NCBI GenBank assembly: GCA_903821605.1
Contig: CAIJLZ010000013.1
Span: 124,001-188,000 of the forward strand
Reading direction: 5' to 3'
DNA: 64,000 nucleotides
DNA from: an uncultured Sphingomonadales bacterium
GTDB taxonomy: Bacteria; Pseudomonadota; Alphaproteobacteria; Sphingomonadales; Sphingomonadaceae
In this document: positions 1-10,627 of the stretch, in pieces
How the letters are laid out: every line of letters starts with the position of its first letter
Position numbering within the stretch: position 1 is the first letter of the stretch
The notes under the pieces: generated by a model
Databases searched by the model: none
Told to the model about the DNA's origin: nothing
Seen by the model: the letters and a program-made list of their open reading frames with translations, nothing else
Position numbers and translations under genes: made by a program

Positions 1-341
1 ATGTCCTTTGCGCCGGTCATCAAGCGATCAGCCTGCGCCCGGGCATTTTCGCGGGTGAAGCCAAGTTCGTCGAGCTTGGCCTTGCTGCCCTCGGTTGCGG
101 CATGGACGGCGGCGCGCGCCTTGTCGTTCACCTTGCGGCCCAGCGGTGCCAGTTTTTCGCGCTCCTTGCGGGTGATCGGCAGCAGTGCGCCAAGCAGTGC
201 GCCCACGGCAATCCCGCCAATCAGCGCGGTAATCGGGTTTTTATCGACCTGAGCGGCCGCCACATGCTGCGCATGGGCAAGACCCGTTTCATCATCCTCG
301 AAAATCTCGGCAAGGGATTCGGTGCCGGGCAGCTTGGTCAT
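1..341 (-). CDS. membrane-associated hypothetical protein, 3' end outside the window
   Basis: The start is ATG at 341 with GAGGAG a few bases upstream; the gene runs off the left edge, so only about 113 residues are seen. Residues 1-35 are acidic and soluble, residues about 36-55 form one hydrophobic Gly/Ala-rich segment, and the rest is a charged helical tail rich in Lys, Arg and Ala. This looks like the small membrane-anchored, helix-tailed proteins common in sphingomonads. The start overlaps the stop of the upstream gene (338-341), so it is the last visible member of a co-directional set starting at 1604. No function can be assigned. Confidence 0.7.
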   Translation of the reverse strand, partial: MTKLPGTESLAEIFEDDETGLAHAQHVAAAQVDKNPITALIGGIAVGALLGALLPITRKEREKLAPLGRKVNDKARAAVHAATEGSKAKLDELGFTRENARAQADRLMTGAKD

Positions 342-700
342 GATGGATTCTCCTCGGACGCGTGCAGGGGGGATGGGGTCGGTTCGGCTTCAGCGTTGGC
401 CGTTGTCGGCGTGGCCTTGTCCATTGCCCATCGGGCGAATGTGCCAAGGTCGCGGCGGAACAGCCACAAGACGGCGGCAACGGCGACGGCGATGATCGTC
501 GGCTTGCGTTCCCGGACATAATCGGCGGCGTCATCGGCCAGCCGGTGGCTTTGTTCGCGCACCCGGTCGAGCGCCTGTTCGGCCAGCACGCGCGGGTCAA
601 GCCGATGTTGGATCGTGGTCAAGGTCTCGGATAGCCGGGCACGCGCCGCGATACGTTCGGCAGCAGCTTGGCGGATACGCTCATCAATATCTGCCGTCAT
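338..700 (-). CDS. DUF3618-like membrane-anchored protein
   Basis: This 120-residue protein has an N-terminal amphipathic helical part (1-60) with the pattern of DUF3618 proteins: a run of Arg/Ala/Glu followed by LSETLTTIQHRLDP. One membrane segment follows at about 68-82 and then a hydrophilic tail. It overlaps the upstream gene by 4 bases and the downstream gene by 4 bases, so translation of the three is probably coupled. DUF3618 has no defined function; the gene order, with a holin-like membrane protein before it, is common in alphaproteobacteria and is usually interpreted as envelope-related. The family assignment is by eye. Confidence 0.75.
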   Translation of the reverse strand: MTADIDERIRQAAAERIAARARLSETLTTIQHRLDPRVLAEQALDRVREQSHRLADDAADYVRERKPTIIAVAVAAVLWLFRRDLGTFARWAMDKATPTTANAEAEPTPSPLHASEENPS

Positions 701-1110
701 GGCAGGCGGTCCTCCTCCACGCCGGAGAATTCCGCCCGCGCCTGTGCAAACAAGGCCGTCACATTAAGCCACGCACGCCGAGTCAGAATATAGCCCGCCA
801 GCAGCGCCAGCAAGGCGGTGACCAATGCCGCCACCGGCAGCGGCATATAGGCCGCCAACGAGAGGCCGAGCAGGATGATCGTGGCGATCATCCCGGATAG
901 GGCGATCCCGATGCCCATCGCGCCCATCGCGATGAACGGGCGCGCCTCGTCAATGCGACGGGCCGCCAACAGGCGGCGGTGATCAATCTCGGCCCGCACC
1001 AGATCCGTGCTGTCATCGATCAGCCGCCCGAACAGTTCCTTGACCGACTCGTCGTCGTCAGGGCCTGCATCGTTGAGGGGCGGTTCATCTTGGGCGGTGC
1101 CATTGGTCAT
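697..1110 (-). CDS. phage holin family / Actinobacterial holin-X-like membrane protein
   Basis: The protein has 137 residues. An acidic N-terminus (1-25) is followed by an amphipathic stretch containing LVRAEIDHRRLLAARR, then two hydrophobic segments at about 59-87 and 90-109, and a short cytoplasmic tail. This is the layout of the chromosomal holin-X superfamily, which despite its name is a widespread cell-envelope protein and not a sign of a prophage. No lysis genes are nearby. It is co-transcribed with its neighbours (4-base overlap with the DUF3618-like gene, 14 bases after the next gene upstream). Confidence 0.75.
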   Translation of the reverse strand: MTNGTAQDEPPLNDAGPDDDESVKELFGRLIDDSTDLVRAEIDHRRLLAARRIDEARPFIAMGAMGIGIALSGMIATIILLGLSLAAYMPLPVAALVTALLALLAGYILTRRAWLNVTALFAQARAEFSGVEEDRLP

Positions 1111-1124
1111 GCGTGGTTTTCCGG

Positions 1125-3072
<1,948 letters not shown>

Positions 3073-3111
3073 GGCTTGAATCCGCGCCTTGCGTGTGATT
3101 CATTAAAAATT

Positions 3112-3423
3112 ATGACAGCACCCCGCGAAATGCTCTTTCTGTTACGCAAGGCCGCAGCCCCGGCATTGGCGTTGCTCGTCATTGCGAATTTCGCGGGCTA
3201 TGCTCTTTTTGGGTCGAATGGCCTGCTGGCCCTGACCGATTATCACGACCGGATTGCGTTGAAGCAGAAGGAACTGGTGATTGTGCAGCGCGAGCGGGCC
3301 AATCTCGCCAATCAGGTGCGGTTGCTCAACCCGACCAATGTCGATCCGGACTATGCCGATGAGCTGGTCCGCAAGAAGACCGGGCAGGTCCGCAAGGACG
3401 AATTCATCATGCCGGTCGAATAA
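3112..3423 (+). CDS. ftsB: septum formation initiator FtsB/DivIC
   Basis: The 103-residue protein is a bitopic inner-membrane protein of the divisome that pairs with FtsL and FtsQ. It shows a short cytoplasmic N-terminus, one membrane segment (about 14-32, including ALALLVIANFAGYALF) and a periplasmic coiled coil (about 45-72) followed by the usual conserved short C-terminal region. I prefer ATG 3112; an in-frame TTG at 3076 would add 12 residues without a family match. It lies 39 bases after eno and is followed by the pdh genes, as in many alphaproteobacteria. Confidence 0.9.
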   Translation: MTAPREMLFLLRKAAAPALALLVIANFAGYALFGSNGLLALTDYHDRIALKQKELVIVQRERANLANQVRLLNPTNVDPDYADELVRKKTGQVRKDEFIMPVE

Positions 3424-3573
3424 TCGGCTAATGGATGACGAAGGCTGATTGAGCGGGCGGGGCCTTAAAGTCCGGTCCTCAAATCACGACAATCGATTGC
3501 AAAATCACCCCTCAATGCCTAAAAGGCGTTGTGTTGCGTGCCGTCCCCAACTACAAAAAATCCTTCTTCCCCT

Positions 3574-3586
3574 CCCCAGAAGAAAG
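3574..3586 (+). promoter_or_regulatory. 13-base element shared with pdhC leader
   Basis: CCCCAGAAGAAAG occurs here and again at 26150-26162, each time 10-12 bases before the likely start codon of a pyruvate dehydrogenase gene. The purine-rich part could act as a ribosome binding site. The match supports the TTG start of pdhA but could be coincidence. Confidence 0.3.
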
Positions 3587-3598
3587 AGAAACCTTATT

Positions 3599-4660
3599 TT
3601 GGCCCGAAAACCCGCATCAGCGCCCGCTGCACCTTCCCGCGCGGACGCGAGCGCGCCTGACAGGCGTCAGCCCCCTGTGCCGCAGCGCCACGCTGCCAAG
3701 CTTGACGAAATGCTCGAATTTTACCGCCAGATGGTGCTCATCCGGCGGTTTGAGGAGCGCGCTGGCCAACTCTATGGCCTTGGCCTGATCGGCGGCTTCT
3801 GCCACCTTTATATCGGGCAAGAGGCCGTCGTGGTCGGCATGCAGTCGGCGATTACGCCGGGCAAGGATAGCGTGATCACCGGCTATCGCGACCATGGCCA
3901 TATGCTCGCACTCGGCATTGATCCCAATGTCGTGATGGCCGAACTCACGGGGCGTGCCGCCGGCATTTCCCGGGGCAAGGGTGGGTCGATGCACATGTTT
4001 TCGGTCGATCATGGCTTTTACGGCGGCCATGGCATTGTTGGCGCGCAGGTGTCGCTTGGCACCGGGCTGGCGTTCAAGCACAAATATGCCGAGGATGGCG
4101 GCGTCAGCCTGACCTATTTCGGCGATGGTGCGTCGAATCAGGGCCAGGTCTATGAATGTTTCAACATGGCCGAACTGTGGAAGCTCCCGATCATCTATGT
4201 GATCGAGAACAACCAATATGCGATGGGCACGTCGATCAACCGCGCCTCGGCTGAGGATCAGCTCTACCGTCGTGGCGAAAGCTTCCGCATCCCGGGCATT
4301 CAGGTCGACGGCATGGATGTGCTTGCGGTGCGTGGTGCCGCCAGTGCCGCGGTGGAATGGGTCAAGGGCGGCAATGGGCCGATCATCTTGGAGATGAAGA
4401 CCTATCGCTATCGCGGCCACTCAATGTCCGATCCTGCCAAATATCGCTCCAAGGAAGAGGTGCAGGAGGTCAAGGAAAACCGCGACCCGATCGACCATCT
4501 GAAGGCCGAACTGATCGACCATGGCGCGACCGAAGAACAATTGCGTGCCATCGACAAGGAGATCCGGGCGATTGTGACCGCATCGGCTGATTTCGCCGAA
4601 CAGGCGCAGGAACCCGGCGTGGCCGAACTCTTTACCGATGTGCTGGTGGGGCAATATTGA
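3599..4660 (+). CDS. pdhA: pyruvate dehydrogenase E1 component subunit alpha
   Basis: E1-alpha binds thiamine diphosphate and, with E1-beta, decarboxylates pyruvate and reductively acetylates the lipoyl groups of the complex. The conserved part starts at [20 protein letters not shown]; the ThDP motif runs from GDGASNQG to ENN, and the C-terminal activation loop [16 protein letters not shown] is present. The N-terminus is uncertain. I chose TTG 3599, which gives 353 residues, a normal Ala/Pro-rich lead of about 49 residues before RRFEERAGQ, and AAAGAG 9 bases upstream. ATG 3515 (381 residues) lacks a ribosome site and gives an unusual Arg/Cys-rich leader. The stop overlaps the pdhB start by one base. 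Confidence 0.93.
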   Translation: MARKPASAPAAPSRADASAPDRRQPPVPQRHAAKLDEMLEFYRQMVLIRRFEERAGQLYGLGLIGGFCHLYIGQEAVVVGMQSAITPGKDSVITGYRDHGHMLALGIDPNVVMAELTGRAAGISRGKGGSMHMFSVDHGFYGGHGIVGAQVSLGTGLAFKHKYAEDGGVSLTYFGDGASNQGQVYECFNMAELWKLPIIYVIENNQYAMGTSINRASAEDQLYRRGESFRIPGIQVDGMDVLAVRGAASAAVEWVKGGNGPIILEMKTYRYRGHSMSDPAKYRSKEEVQEVKENRDPIDHLKAELIDHGATEEQLRAIDKEIRAIVTASADFAEQAQEPGVAELFTDVLVGQY

Positions 4661-6018
4661 TGTCGATGGAACTGAAAATGCCAGCCCTGTCGCCGACGAT
4701 GGAAGAGGGCACGCTGGCCAAATGGCTGGTGAAAGAAGGTGATGAGGTCAAGGCGGGCGATGTGCTGGCCGAAATCGAAACCGACAAGGCGACGATGGAA
4801 TTCGAAACGGTGGACGACGGCGTGATCGGTAAGATCCTCATTGCCGCCGGGACAGAGAATGTGAAGGTCGGCACGCCGATTGCGCTGCTGGAAGGTGAGG
4901 GGCTGGAGTCCGCCCCGGCCGCGGCAGCAGCACCGGCGCCTGTCGCGGTCGCGGTCGCTGCACCCGAAGCAGTAGCGCCCGCGCCTAAGCCAGCGCCTGC
5001 ACCGGTCTTGGTCCCCGAGGCAAGCTATGATGGCCCCACCGTGCGCCTGACGGTGCGCGAGGCGCTGCGTGATGCGATGGCGGAAGAAATGCGCCGGGAT
5101 GATCGCGTGTTCGTGATGGGCGAGGAAGTCGCCCAATATCAGGGCGCGTATAAGGTAACGCAGGGCCTGCTCGATGAATTCGGGGCAAAGCGGGTGATCG
5201 ATACGCCGATTACCGAACATGGCTTTGCCGGTATCGGCGCGGGCGCGGCGATGGCCGGTATTCGCCCGATCATCGAGTTCATGACGTTCAACTTCGCGAT
5301 GCAGGCGATTGACCACATCATCAACTCGGCGGCCAAGACCAATTACATGTCCGGCGGCCAGATGCGTTGCCCGATTGTGTTCCGCGGCCCGAACGGCGCG
5401 GCATCGCGCGTCGGTGCGCAGCATAGCCAAAATTATGCGCCATGGTATGCGGCGGTGCCGGGCTTGATCGTGATGGCCCCTTATGATGCGGCGGATGCCA
5501 AGGGCATGCTCAAGGCGGCGATCCGGTCGGAAGACCCGGTCGTGTTCCTTGAAAATGAGCTGCTCTATGGCCAAAGCTTCGACGTGCCCGCGCAGGACGA
5601 TCTCATCGTCCCGATCGGCAAGGCGCGGATCATGCGCGAAGGCCGGGATGTGACCTTGGTCAGCTATTCAATCGGCGTCGGCATTGCGCTTGATGCGGCC
5701 AACCAACTGGCAGCCGAGGGCATTGAGGCGGAGGTCATCGACCTGCGCACGCTTCGTCCGCTGGATACCCAGGCGATTCTGGCATCGGTGGCGAAGACCA
5801 ACCGGCTGGTGGTGGTGGAAGAAGGCTGGCCCGCCTGTTCCATCGCATCAGAGGTGATGGCCGTGGTCATGGAACAGGGCTTTGACGATCTGGATGCCCC
5901 GGTGTTGCGTGTCACCAATGCCGATGTGCCCTTGCCCTATGCCCATAATTTGGAAAAGCTGGCCCTTGTGAAGGCTGCTGATGTCGTCGCGGCGGTGAAG
6001 AAGGTCTGTTACCGGTAA
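4660..6018 (+). CDS. pdhB: pyruvate dehydrogenase E1 component subunit beta with N-terminal lipoyl domain
   Basis: This 452-residue subunit has two parts. Residues 1-76 are a complete lipoyl domain with the modifiable Lys43 in ETDKATMEF. An Ala/Pro linker (about 80-125) then leads to the transketolase-like E1-beta domain, beginning around [13 protein letters not shown] and including the ThDP-contacting EHGFAG region. A lipoyl domain on E1-beta is characteristic of alphaproteobacteria such as Zymomonas and Sinorhizobium. The ATG is coupled to pdhA through TGATG. The E2 gene is not adjacent but 20 kb away (26173-27432), and its lipoyl domain is nearly the same in sequence. A strong terminator follows at 6041-6079. 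Confidence 0.97.
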   Translation: MSMELKMPALSPTMEEGTLAKWLVKEGDEVKAGDVLAEIETDKATMEFETVDDGVIGKILIAAGTENVKVGTPIALLEGEGLESAPAAAAAPAPVAVAVAAPEAVAPAPKPAPAPVLVPEASYDGPTVRLTVREALRDAMAEEMRRDDRVFVMGEEVAQYQGAYKVTQGLLDEFGAKRVIDTPITEHGFAGIGAGAAMAGIRPIIEFMTFNFAMQAIDHIINSAAKTNYMSGGQMRCPIVFRGPNGAASRVGAQHSQNYAPWYAAVPGLIVMAPYDAADAKGMLKAAIRSEDPVVFLENELLYGQSFDVPAQDDLIVPIGKARIMREGRDVTLVSYSIGVGIALDAANQLAAEGIEAEVIDLRTLRPLDTQAILASVAKTNRLVVVEEGWPACSIASEVMAVVMEQGFDDLDAPVLRVTNADVPLPYAHNLEKLALVKAADVVAAVKKVCYR

Positions 6019-6040
6019 CGGCGCGATCGGCGCAGGAACA

Positions 6041-6079
6041 AAAAGGGGGAGGGGAAGCATGTGCTTCTCCTCCCCCTTT
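6041..6079. terminator. bidirectional terminator between pdhB and accA
   Basis: A 17-base-pair stem (AAGGGGGAGG-GGAAGCA paired with TGCTTCTCCTCCCCCTT, one G-U) has a two-base loop and A/T ends on both sides. It sits between two convergent genes and can serve both. Confidence 0.8.
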
Positions 6080-6109
6080 GATGTCGGAATCAGCCGTTGG
6101 TCGCGGCGA

Positions 6110-7054
6110 TCAGGCGCCCATGGCGATGAATTTTTCCCGCCGTTGCTTGCGTAGCTTGTCGGCAGAAACCGTGCCAAGCGATTTGAGTTCCTCGGCAATC
6201 GCCATGCGCAAATTGGCGATGGCCGCCGCCGGATCGCGATGCGCGCCGCCGACGGGTTCTGGCACGACGCGATCAATCACGCCGAGCGCCTTGAGGTGCG
6301 GGGCGGTGATGCGCATCGCTTCTGCCGCGTCTGAAGCCTTGTCGGCGGTGCGCCACAGGATCGATGCGCAGCCTTCCGGCGAGATCACGGCATAGACCGC
6401 ATGTTCGAACATCAAGACCCGGTTGGCGGCCGCCAGCGCGACCGCGCCGCCCGAGCCACCTTCACCGACAATCGCGGCGACCATCGGCACGCCAAGCTTG
6501 AGACAGGCTTCGGTCGAGCGCGCAATGGCTTCGGCCTGACCGCGCTCTTCGGCCTGAATGCCGGGAAACGCGCCGGCGGTATCAACCAGCGTCACCACCG
6601 GAATATTGAAGCGGTCGGCCAGTTCCATCAGGCGAATCGCTTTACGATAGCCTTCCGGCTTGGCCATGCCGAAATTGTGGCGGAGCCGGCTGGCGGTATC
6701 ATCGCCCTTTTCATGGCCGATCACCATCACGCGCTGGCCGTTGATCCGGCCAAGACCGCCGATAATGGCCTGATCGTCGGCAAAGGCGCGATCACCGGCC
6801 AAGGGCATGAAGTCTTCGACCATGCCCGCGACATAATGCTTGAAATGCGGCCGCTCCGGATGGCGGGCGACCAGCGCCTTCTGCCATGGGCTTAGCTTCG
6901 CATAGAGATCCGATTGCAGCCTGTCGGCCTTGGCCTCAAGCTTCTGGATTTCGGCATCGATGTTGATCGAACCGCTTGCGCCGGTCTCTCGCAGCTCCGC
7001 GATCCGGGCGTGCAGTTCTGCGAGTGGCTTTTCAAAGTCGAGATAACTGATCAT
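6110..7054 (-). CDS. accA: acetyl-CoA carboxylase carboxyltransferase subunit alpha
   Basis: AccA, with AccD, transfers the carboxyl group from biotin carrier protein to acetyl-CoA, the first step in fatty acid synthesis. The 314-residue protein is the usual length and starts MISYLDFEKPLAELHARI. An N-terminal helical region (1-55) is followed by the crotonase-like core, with VTLVDTAGAFPG and GEGGSGGAVALA forming the oxyanion and biotin-binding parts. It lies 11 bases after xerD on the same strand and ends facing pdhB. Confidence 0.97.
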   Translation of the reverse strand: MISYLDFEKPLAELHARIAELRETGASGSINIDAEIQKLEAKADRLQSDLYAKLSPWQKALVARHPERPHFKHYVAGMVEDFMPLAGDRAFADDQAIIGGLGRINGQRVMVIGHEKGDDTASRLRHNFGMAKPEGYRKAIRLMELADRFNIPVVTLVDTAGAFPGIQAEERGQAEAIARSTEACLKLGVPMVAAIVGEGGSGGAVALAAANRVLMFEHAVYAVISPEGCASILWRTADKASDAAEAMRITAPHLKALGVIDRVVPEPVGGAHRDPAAAIANLRMAIAEELKSLGTVSADKLRKQRREKFIAMGA

Positions 7055-7065
7055 GGCCTGTTCGC

Positions 7066-7986
7066 TTAAGGATTGGGGGGCGTCTCGTCAACGAGCGGGT
7101 GTCGGCTGTTGACCAGTTCTTCAAGATGCTGCGTCCCGACATGGGTGTAAATCTGCGTGGTCGCGATGTCGGCATGGCCGAGCAGCGTCTGCAACGCCCG
7201 CAAGTCTGCGCCGCCTTCAAGCAGATGCGTGGCGAATGCGTGGCGCAGCACATGCGGGCTGATCCGCTCTGGCGCGATCCCTGCTTCGGCGGCAAGGGCG
7301 CGCACAAGCTGGAATAGCCGCACGCGGCTGAGAAAAGATTTGCCCGAGGGAAAGAGATAGGGCGAGTCGCTGGGAACCATCATCCGCCAGTGCAGCACCG
7401 CTTGGCGGGCGCGGTCGGATACCGGCACCAGCCGTTCCTTGCCGCCCTTGCCGCGCAAAATGATAAAGGGCTGATCAACGCGCACCGCTTCACGCGGCAG
7501 GCTCACCAGTTCGGTCGCGCGCAAGCCCGAGCCATAAAGCAGTTCGATCAGCGCCAGCAGCCGCAGATTTTGGGCGTCGGCTCGCTCCGCGACGCGTTCG
7601 GCGAGCCGTGCAAACAGGGCGGTGATGTCCGCATGGCTCAACACCCTTGGCAGGCTGCGGTGCGCGCCGGGGCGCGGCAGCGCGGCCGAGGGATCATCCG
7701 GGCGATGGCCTTCCTCAAAGAGAAAGGCGAAGAACCGCCGCAGTGCGGATGATTTGCGCGACACGGACGAGGTTGCGAGTTCGGCCCAGCCGGCCGCTAG
7801 TCGGGTCAGATCATCGCGATCCGCGACCGATAACCGGCCGCCCAGCACTTCTGAGGCACCGGCAAGGTCGGTGCGATAGGCGAGCAGTGTGTTGCGCGCG
7901 CAGCCGCGTTCAGCCGCCAGCATTTCGGCAAAGGCATCGATCAGCCGCCGGTCCTGGCCGGATGCCGGGCTGGCGGCACCGGTCAT
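7066..7986 (-). CDS. xerD: site-specific tyrosine recombinase XerD
   Basis: XerD acts with XerC at dif to resolve chromosome dimers. The 306-residue protein has an N-terminal SAM-like domain (about 1-110) and a C-terminal catalytic domain carrying the full set of residues: Arg in GSGLRATELV, Lys in GKGGKERLVPVS, HxxR in SPHVLRHAF, and His plus nucleophilic Tyr in LGHADIATTQIYTHV. The ATG at 7986 overlaps the stop of the upstream gene by 4 bases. Length, motifs and the housekeeping context favour the resolvase over a mobile-element integrase. Confidence 0.9.
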   Translation of the reverse strand: MTGAASPASGQDRRLIDAFAEMLAAERGCARNTLLAYRTDLAGASEVLGGRLSVADRDDLTRLAAGWAELATSSVSRKSSALRRFFAFLFEEGHRPDDPSAALPRPGAHRSLPRVLSHADITALFARLAERVAERADAQNLRLLALIELLYGSGLRATELVSLPREAVRVDQPFIILRGKGGKERLVPVSDRARQAVLHWRMMVPSDSPYLFPSGKSFLSRVRLFQLVRALAAEAGIAPERISPHVLRHAFATHLLEGGADLRALQTLLGHADIATTQIYTHVGTQHLEELVNSRHPLVDETPPNP

Positions 7987-9863
7987 GCCCGGGTGATCGC
8001 CTCGACCGCGATCAGCCGCGCATAAGGTTCCAGCCCGACCAGCTTCATCGCCCGGCAAATATGGAACAGGTGGCTGGCGGGAATATCCGCCCAGCTTTTC
8101 GCCTGCATCCCCGTTGCCGCGAGCAGGGCCACGGTGCCCGGCTGGCCACGTTCGGCAGCCAGCATGATCGCCTTGGCCCATGCAGTATGGATGACAATAT
8201 CCAGCCCGGCTTCATCGGCGGCCTTGCGCGCATCGCCGGGCGACAAACGACCAAGCCCGGCCATGCCCGCCACCAGCAGGCGGCCGCGATGGCCATTATC
8301 GCTATCATCGTTGGAGAGATAATCCTTCACCCGCCCGAATTCGGCCGTGCCGCCAGAACGCGGTAGTGCGAGTGACAGCGCGGCCCATGCCTGTTCGGTC
8401 GCCTGATCATCCATTCGGGCGATGATGGGTTCCCATTTGGCGGCCTGACGATCAAAACCGGCACTCAATAAGGCAGGAATAATCCGATTGATGTCGCTTT
8501 GAAACGCGACATGCGGCGGGAGATAGGCTGCCGCCCGCGCCGTCAGCAGCAGCGCCGCATAACGGCCTGGCTCGTCTTCCGGCTCTTCCCACAGCTTGCG
8601 CAACGCCTGCAACCGATCCTCAAGCGGACCGGCATAAGCACGGCGCAACAGGTCTGCGGGACTGTCGACGAATTCTACCGGATCAACGCCGATCGCCGAT
8701 CCACCATAGATATCGACCAGCGACTGGGACGAAAATACGCCCATCACCGCCGCCTGCCGCGCAACATCGAGCCGTGCGGCGAACGGCACCATCGGGGCGC
8801 GGGCCTGCCATGCCAGCGCATAAGGCCCCATGCCAGCAATCAGCTTGGGCGGAATTTCCACCGCCACCGCATTGGCCAGACCAAACCGCCAGTTGGTCAG
8901 CTTATCGACCCCGCTCCATTCGATCTTGACGGCGCGGCGACCATTGACCCCGGCACCGACGACTTTTTCGGCCAGCAGCACGTCAATCGATTGATCGCCC
9001 TGCCGCATGCGGGCTCGGTCGATCAGCGCGCTCGCCTGCGCCGCTTCGCCGGACAGGGCGGCGCACATGGCCTCAGCCAGCGACCATTGCGGGTCCTTGC
9101 TGATCGCAAGCGCGGGCTGCACCAATGGGCAAAGCGCCATCGGATCGGCGGTGGCCAAAGCGGCATTGGCCCCGACATCGAGCAACCGTGGCGTGAAGCG
9201 GTGGACATCGACCGACTGGACCAGCGCGCGGGCGGCATCTGCTTCACCCATGCGCAACAAGAGATTGGCGCGCTCCGCCACCCAATCCGCCGGGGTGACG
9301 CCGCGCGGCGTGCGGACCTGACTCAACAGCGTCCGGCGCAACAGGATGGAGGCCCAGCGCGACGCAATCGGCGCGTCCATGTCGTGCATCAGCGACATGA
9401 CATAGCGCGGCTTCAGCCCGCCAAAGGCGTTCTCACCCAGCCCGCCATGGGCAGGCGTCAACCGGCCGATCTTGTCGACCCGCCGCAGCGCCGCCGGGGG
9501 CATTTCATAGGTGGCGGGCTTTTCCGCCGTTGTCGTTGCATCGATTAGCGCGGCATCGGCGGCGAGATCGCCCGTCACGTTACCGCTCGCCGCGAGCGCC
9601 GCCTTGGCCGCCTCATCAGATGCGGGAAGCTTGATATCCGCCACGCCGCCCGTTTTGGGACGGGCAGCACCCGAAGCCGACGCCGGCGCGTTCGATGCAG
9701 TGGGCGCGGCACTTGGCTGCACCGGTTCGCCAAAGCCCTCGGGCAGGAGCGATTCCGGATTGCCTTGGCTCAGCGCCGGATAGCCGAGCGCAAACAGGCT
9801 GGCCCCCGCCAAGGCCCCGGCTAAGGCAATATGGCGCAACTGGGGACGCAGCTTAGGACGCAT
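7983..9863 (-). CDS. secreted alpha-helical protein of unknown function (626 residues)
   Basis: I do not recognise a named family. The chosen ATG at 9863 gives a clear Sec signal peptide (MRPKLRPQLRHIALAGALAG and on to about residue 32, with a cleavage site near ALS-Q). A Pro/Ala-rich low-complexity stretch follows to about residue 100; the remainder is Ala/Leu-rich and looks like helical-repeat sequence with many WA and LAR pairs, as in TPR-like folds. It is probably periplasmic. The start lies inside the last codons of a 47-residue gene (overlap of 11 bases) and the stop overlaps the xerD start, so the three genes look co-translated. Its order next to xerD suggests conserved synteny and gives no function. 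Confidence 0.75.
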   Translation of the reverse strand: MRPKLRPQLRHIALAGALAGASLFALGYPALSQGNPESLLPEGFGEPVQPSAAPTASNAPASASGAARPKTGGVADIKLPASDEAAKAALAASGNVTGDLAADAALIDATTTAEKPATYEMPPAALRRVDKIGRLTPAHGGLGENAFGGLKPRYVMSLMHDMDAPIASRWASILLRRTLLSQVRTPRGVTPADWVAERANLLLRMGEADAARALVQSVDVHRFTPRLLDVGANAALATADPMALCPLVQPALAISKDPQWSLAEAMCAALSGEAAQASALIDRARMRQGDQSIDVLLAEKVVGAGVNGRRAVKIEWSGVDKLTNWRFGLANAVAVEIPPKLIAGMGPYALAWQARAPMVPFAARLDVARQAAVMGVFSSQSLVDIYGGSAIGVDPVEFVDSPADLLRRAYAGPLEDRLQALRKLWEEPEDEPGRYAALLLTARAAAYLPPHVAFQSDINRIIPALLSAGFDRQAAKWEPIIARMDDQATEQAWAALSLALPRSGGTAEFGRVKDYLSNDDSDNGHRGRLLVAGMAGLGRLSPGDARKAADEAGLDIVIHTAWAKAIMLAAERGQPGTVALLAATGMQAKSWADIPASHLFHICRAMKLVGLEPYARLIAVEAITRA

Positions 9864-9996
9864 TGGTCGTGCTGGTCGGCGTGACCGGGATCGAAATCGT
9901 CTGGACTGGCTGTTGCGTGTTGATGCCAGCAAAGAAAAAGGCGCCGCCCACAATGACGGTGACGAGAATGAGCAACACCCAGACAGATCGCGACAT
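9853..9996 (-). CDS. small single-pass membrane or secreted protein (47 residues)
   Basis: An ATG at 9996 opens a 47-codon frame that ends at TAA 9853-9855. The product starts MSRSVWVLLILVTVIVGG and continues with a hydrophobic stretch to about residue 23, then a Thr/Pro/Ser-rich tail. It is either a membrane anchor with a short periplasmic tail or a cleaved peptide. Its last codons contain the ATG of the 626-residue secreted protein (ATGCGTCC inside AATGCGTCCTAA), a tight arrangement that supports real translation. It is short enough to be lost by gene callers. No family is recognised. Confidence 0.6.
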   Translation of the reverse strand: MSRSVWVLLILVTVIVGGAFFFAGINTQQPVQTISIPVTPTSTTNAS

Positions 9997-10072
9997 GCTG
10001 TACCCTTGATTTCGAATTTTTGATCGAAGCCCTTTTGCCCCAATCCCTCATGCTGTGTATAGCCCCTTCACG

Positions 10073-10627
10073 ATGACCACTGATGCAGCCCCCCTGGCCA
10101 TTGACGGCGCATATAAACCTGATCGCCCGATCGCACTGATCGGGATGATGGGGAGCGGCAAGTCGACGATCGGCAAGCGGCTGGCGACGGCATTGGATAT
10201 TCCATTCGTTGATTCTGATCAGGCGATTGAGGATGCGGCAGGCTGCACCATTGCGGAAATCTTTGCGCAATATGGCGAGAAAGAGTTTCGGGATGGCGAA
10301 CGCCGGGTGATTCAGCGGCTGGTCGATGGTCGGCCCAAGGTGATCGCCACCGGTGGCGGTGCGTTTATCCAGCCGGAAACGCGCCAGTTGCTGCTCGATA
10401 AATCATTGGTGATCTGGCTTGATGCTGAACTCGATACATTGGTCGAGCGGGTGTCGCGTCGCGGGGGGCGTCCGCTGCTTGACGGCAAGGACCCGCGCGA
10501 GGTGCTGGCCCGGCTGCTGGCCGAGCGCAACCCGATTTACGCCGAGGCGCATATTCGTATTCCCAGCAAGCCGGTGCCGCACGAGGCCGCCGTGCGAAGC
10601 ATATTGGAGGTCTTGAAGCAGCAATGA
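10073..10627 (+). CDS. aroK: shikimate kinase
   Basis: AroK phosphorylates shikimate at the 3-hydroxyl with ATP in aromatic amino acid synthesis. The 184-residue protein shows the Walker A motif GMMGSGKSTIG, the shikimate-binding DSDQAIE, the GGGAF loop and the lid-region RGGRPLL. ATG 10073 is preferred to a GTG 18 bases earlier because it leaves a short, family-like lead of about 20 residues before the P-loop. Its stop overlaps the aroB start by 4 bases, so the two consecutive aro enzymes are translationally coupled. Confidence 0.95.
   Translation: MTTDAAPLAIDGAYKPDRPIALIGMMGSGKSTIGKRLATALDIPFVDSDQAIEDAAGCTIAEIFAQYGEKEFRDGERRVIQRLVDGRPKVIATGGGAFIQPETRQLLLDKSLVIWLDAELDTLVERVSRRGGRPLLDGKDPREVLARLLAERNPIYAEAHIRIPSKPVPHEAAVRSILEVLKQQ

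Noticed and set aside
697-1110. Holin-like gene as sign of a prophage
   Set aside because: The holin-X family is chromosomal; no lysin, capsid or integrase genes nearby.
7066-7986. Tyrosine recombinase read as integrase of a mobile element
   Set aside because: Length, motifs and housekeeping neighbours fit XerD; no attachment-site repeats or tRNA next to it.
8499-9548. 349-codon plus-strand frame within the secreted protein gene
   Set aside because: Antisense to a frame that has a signal peptide and coupled start; no domain recognised.
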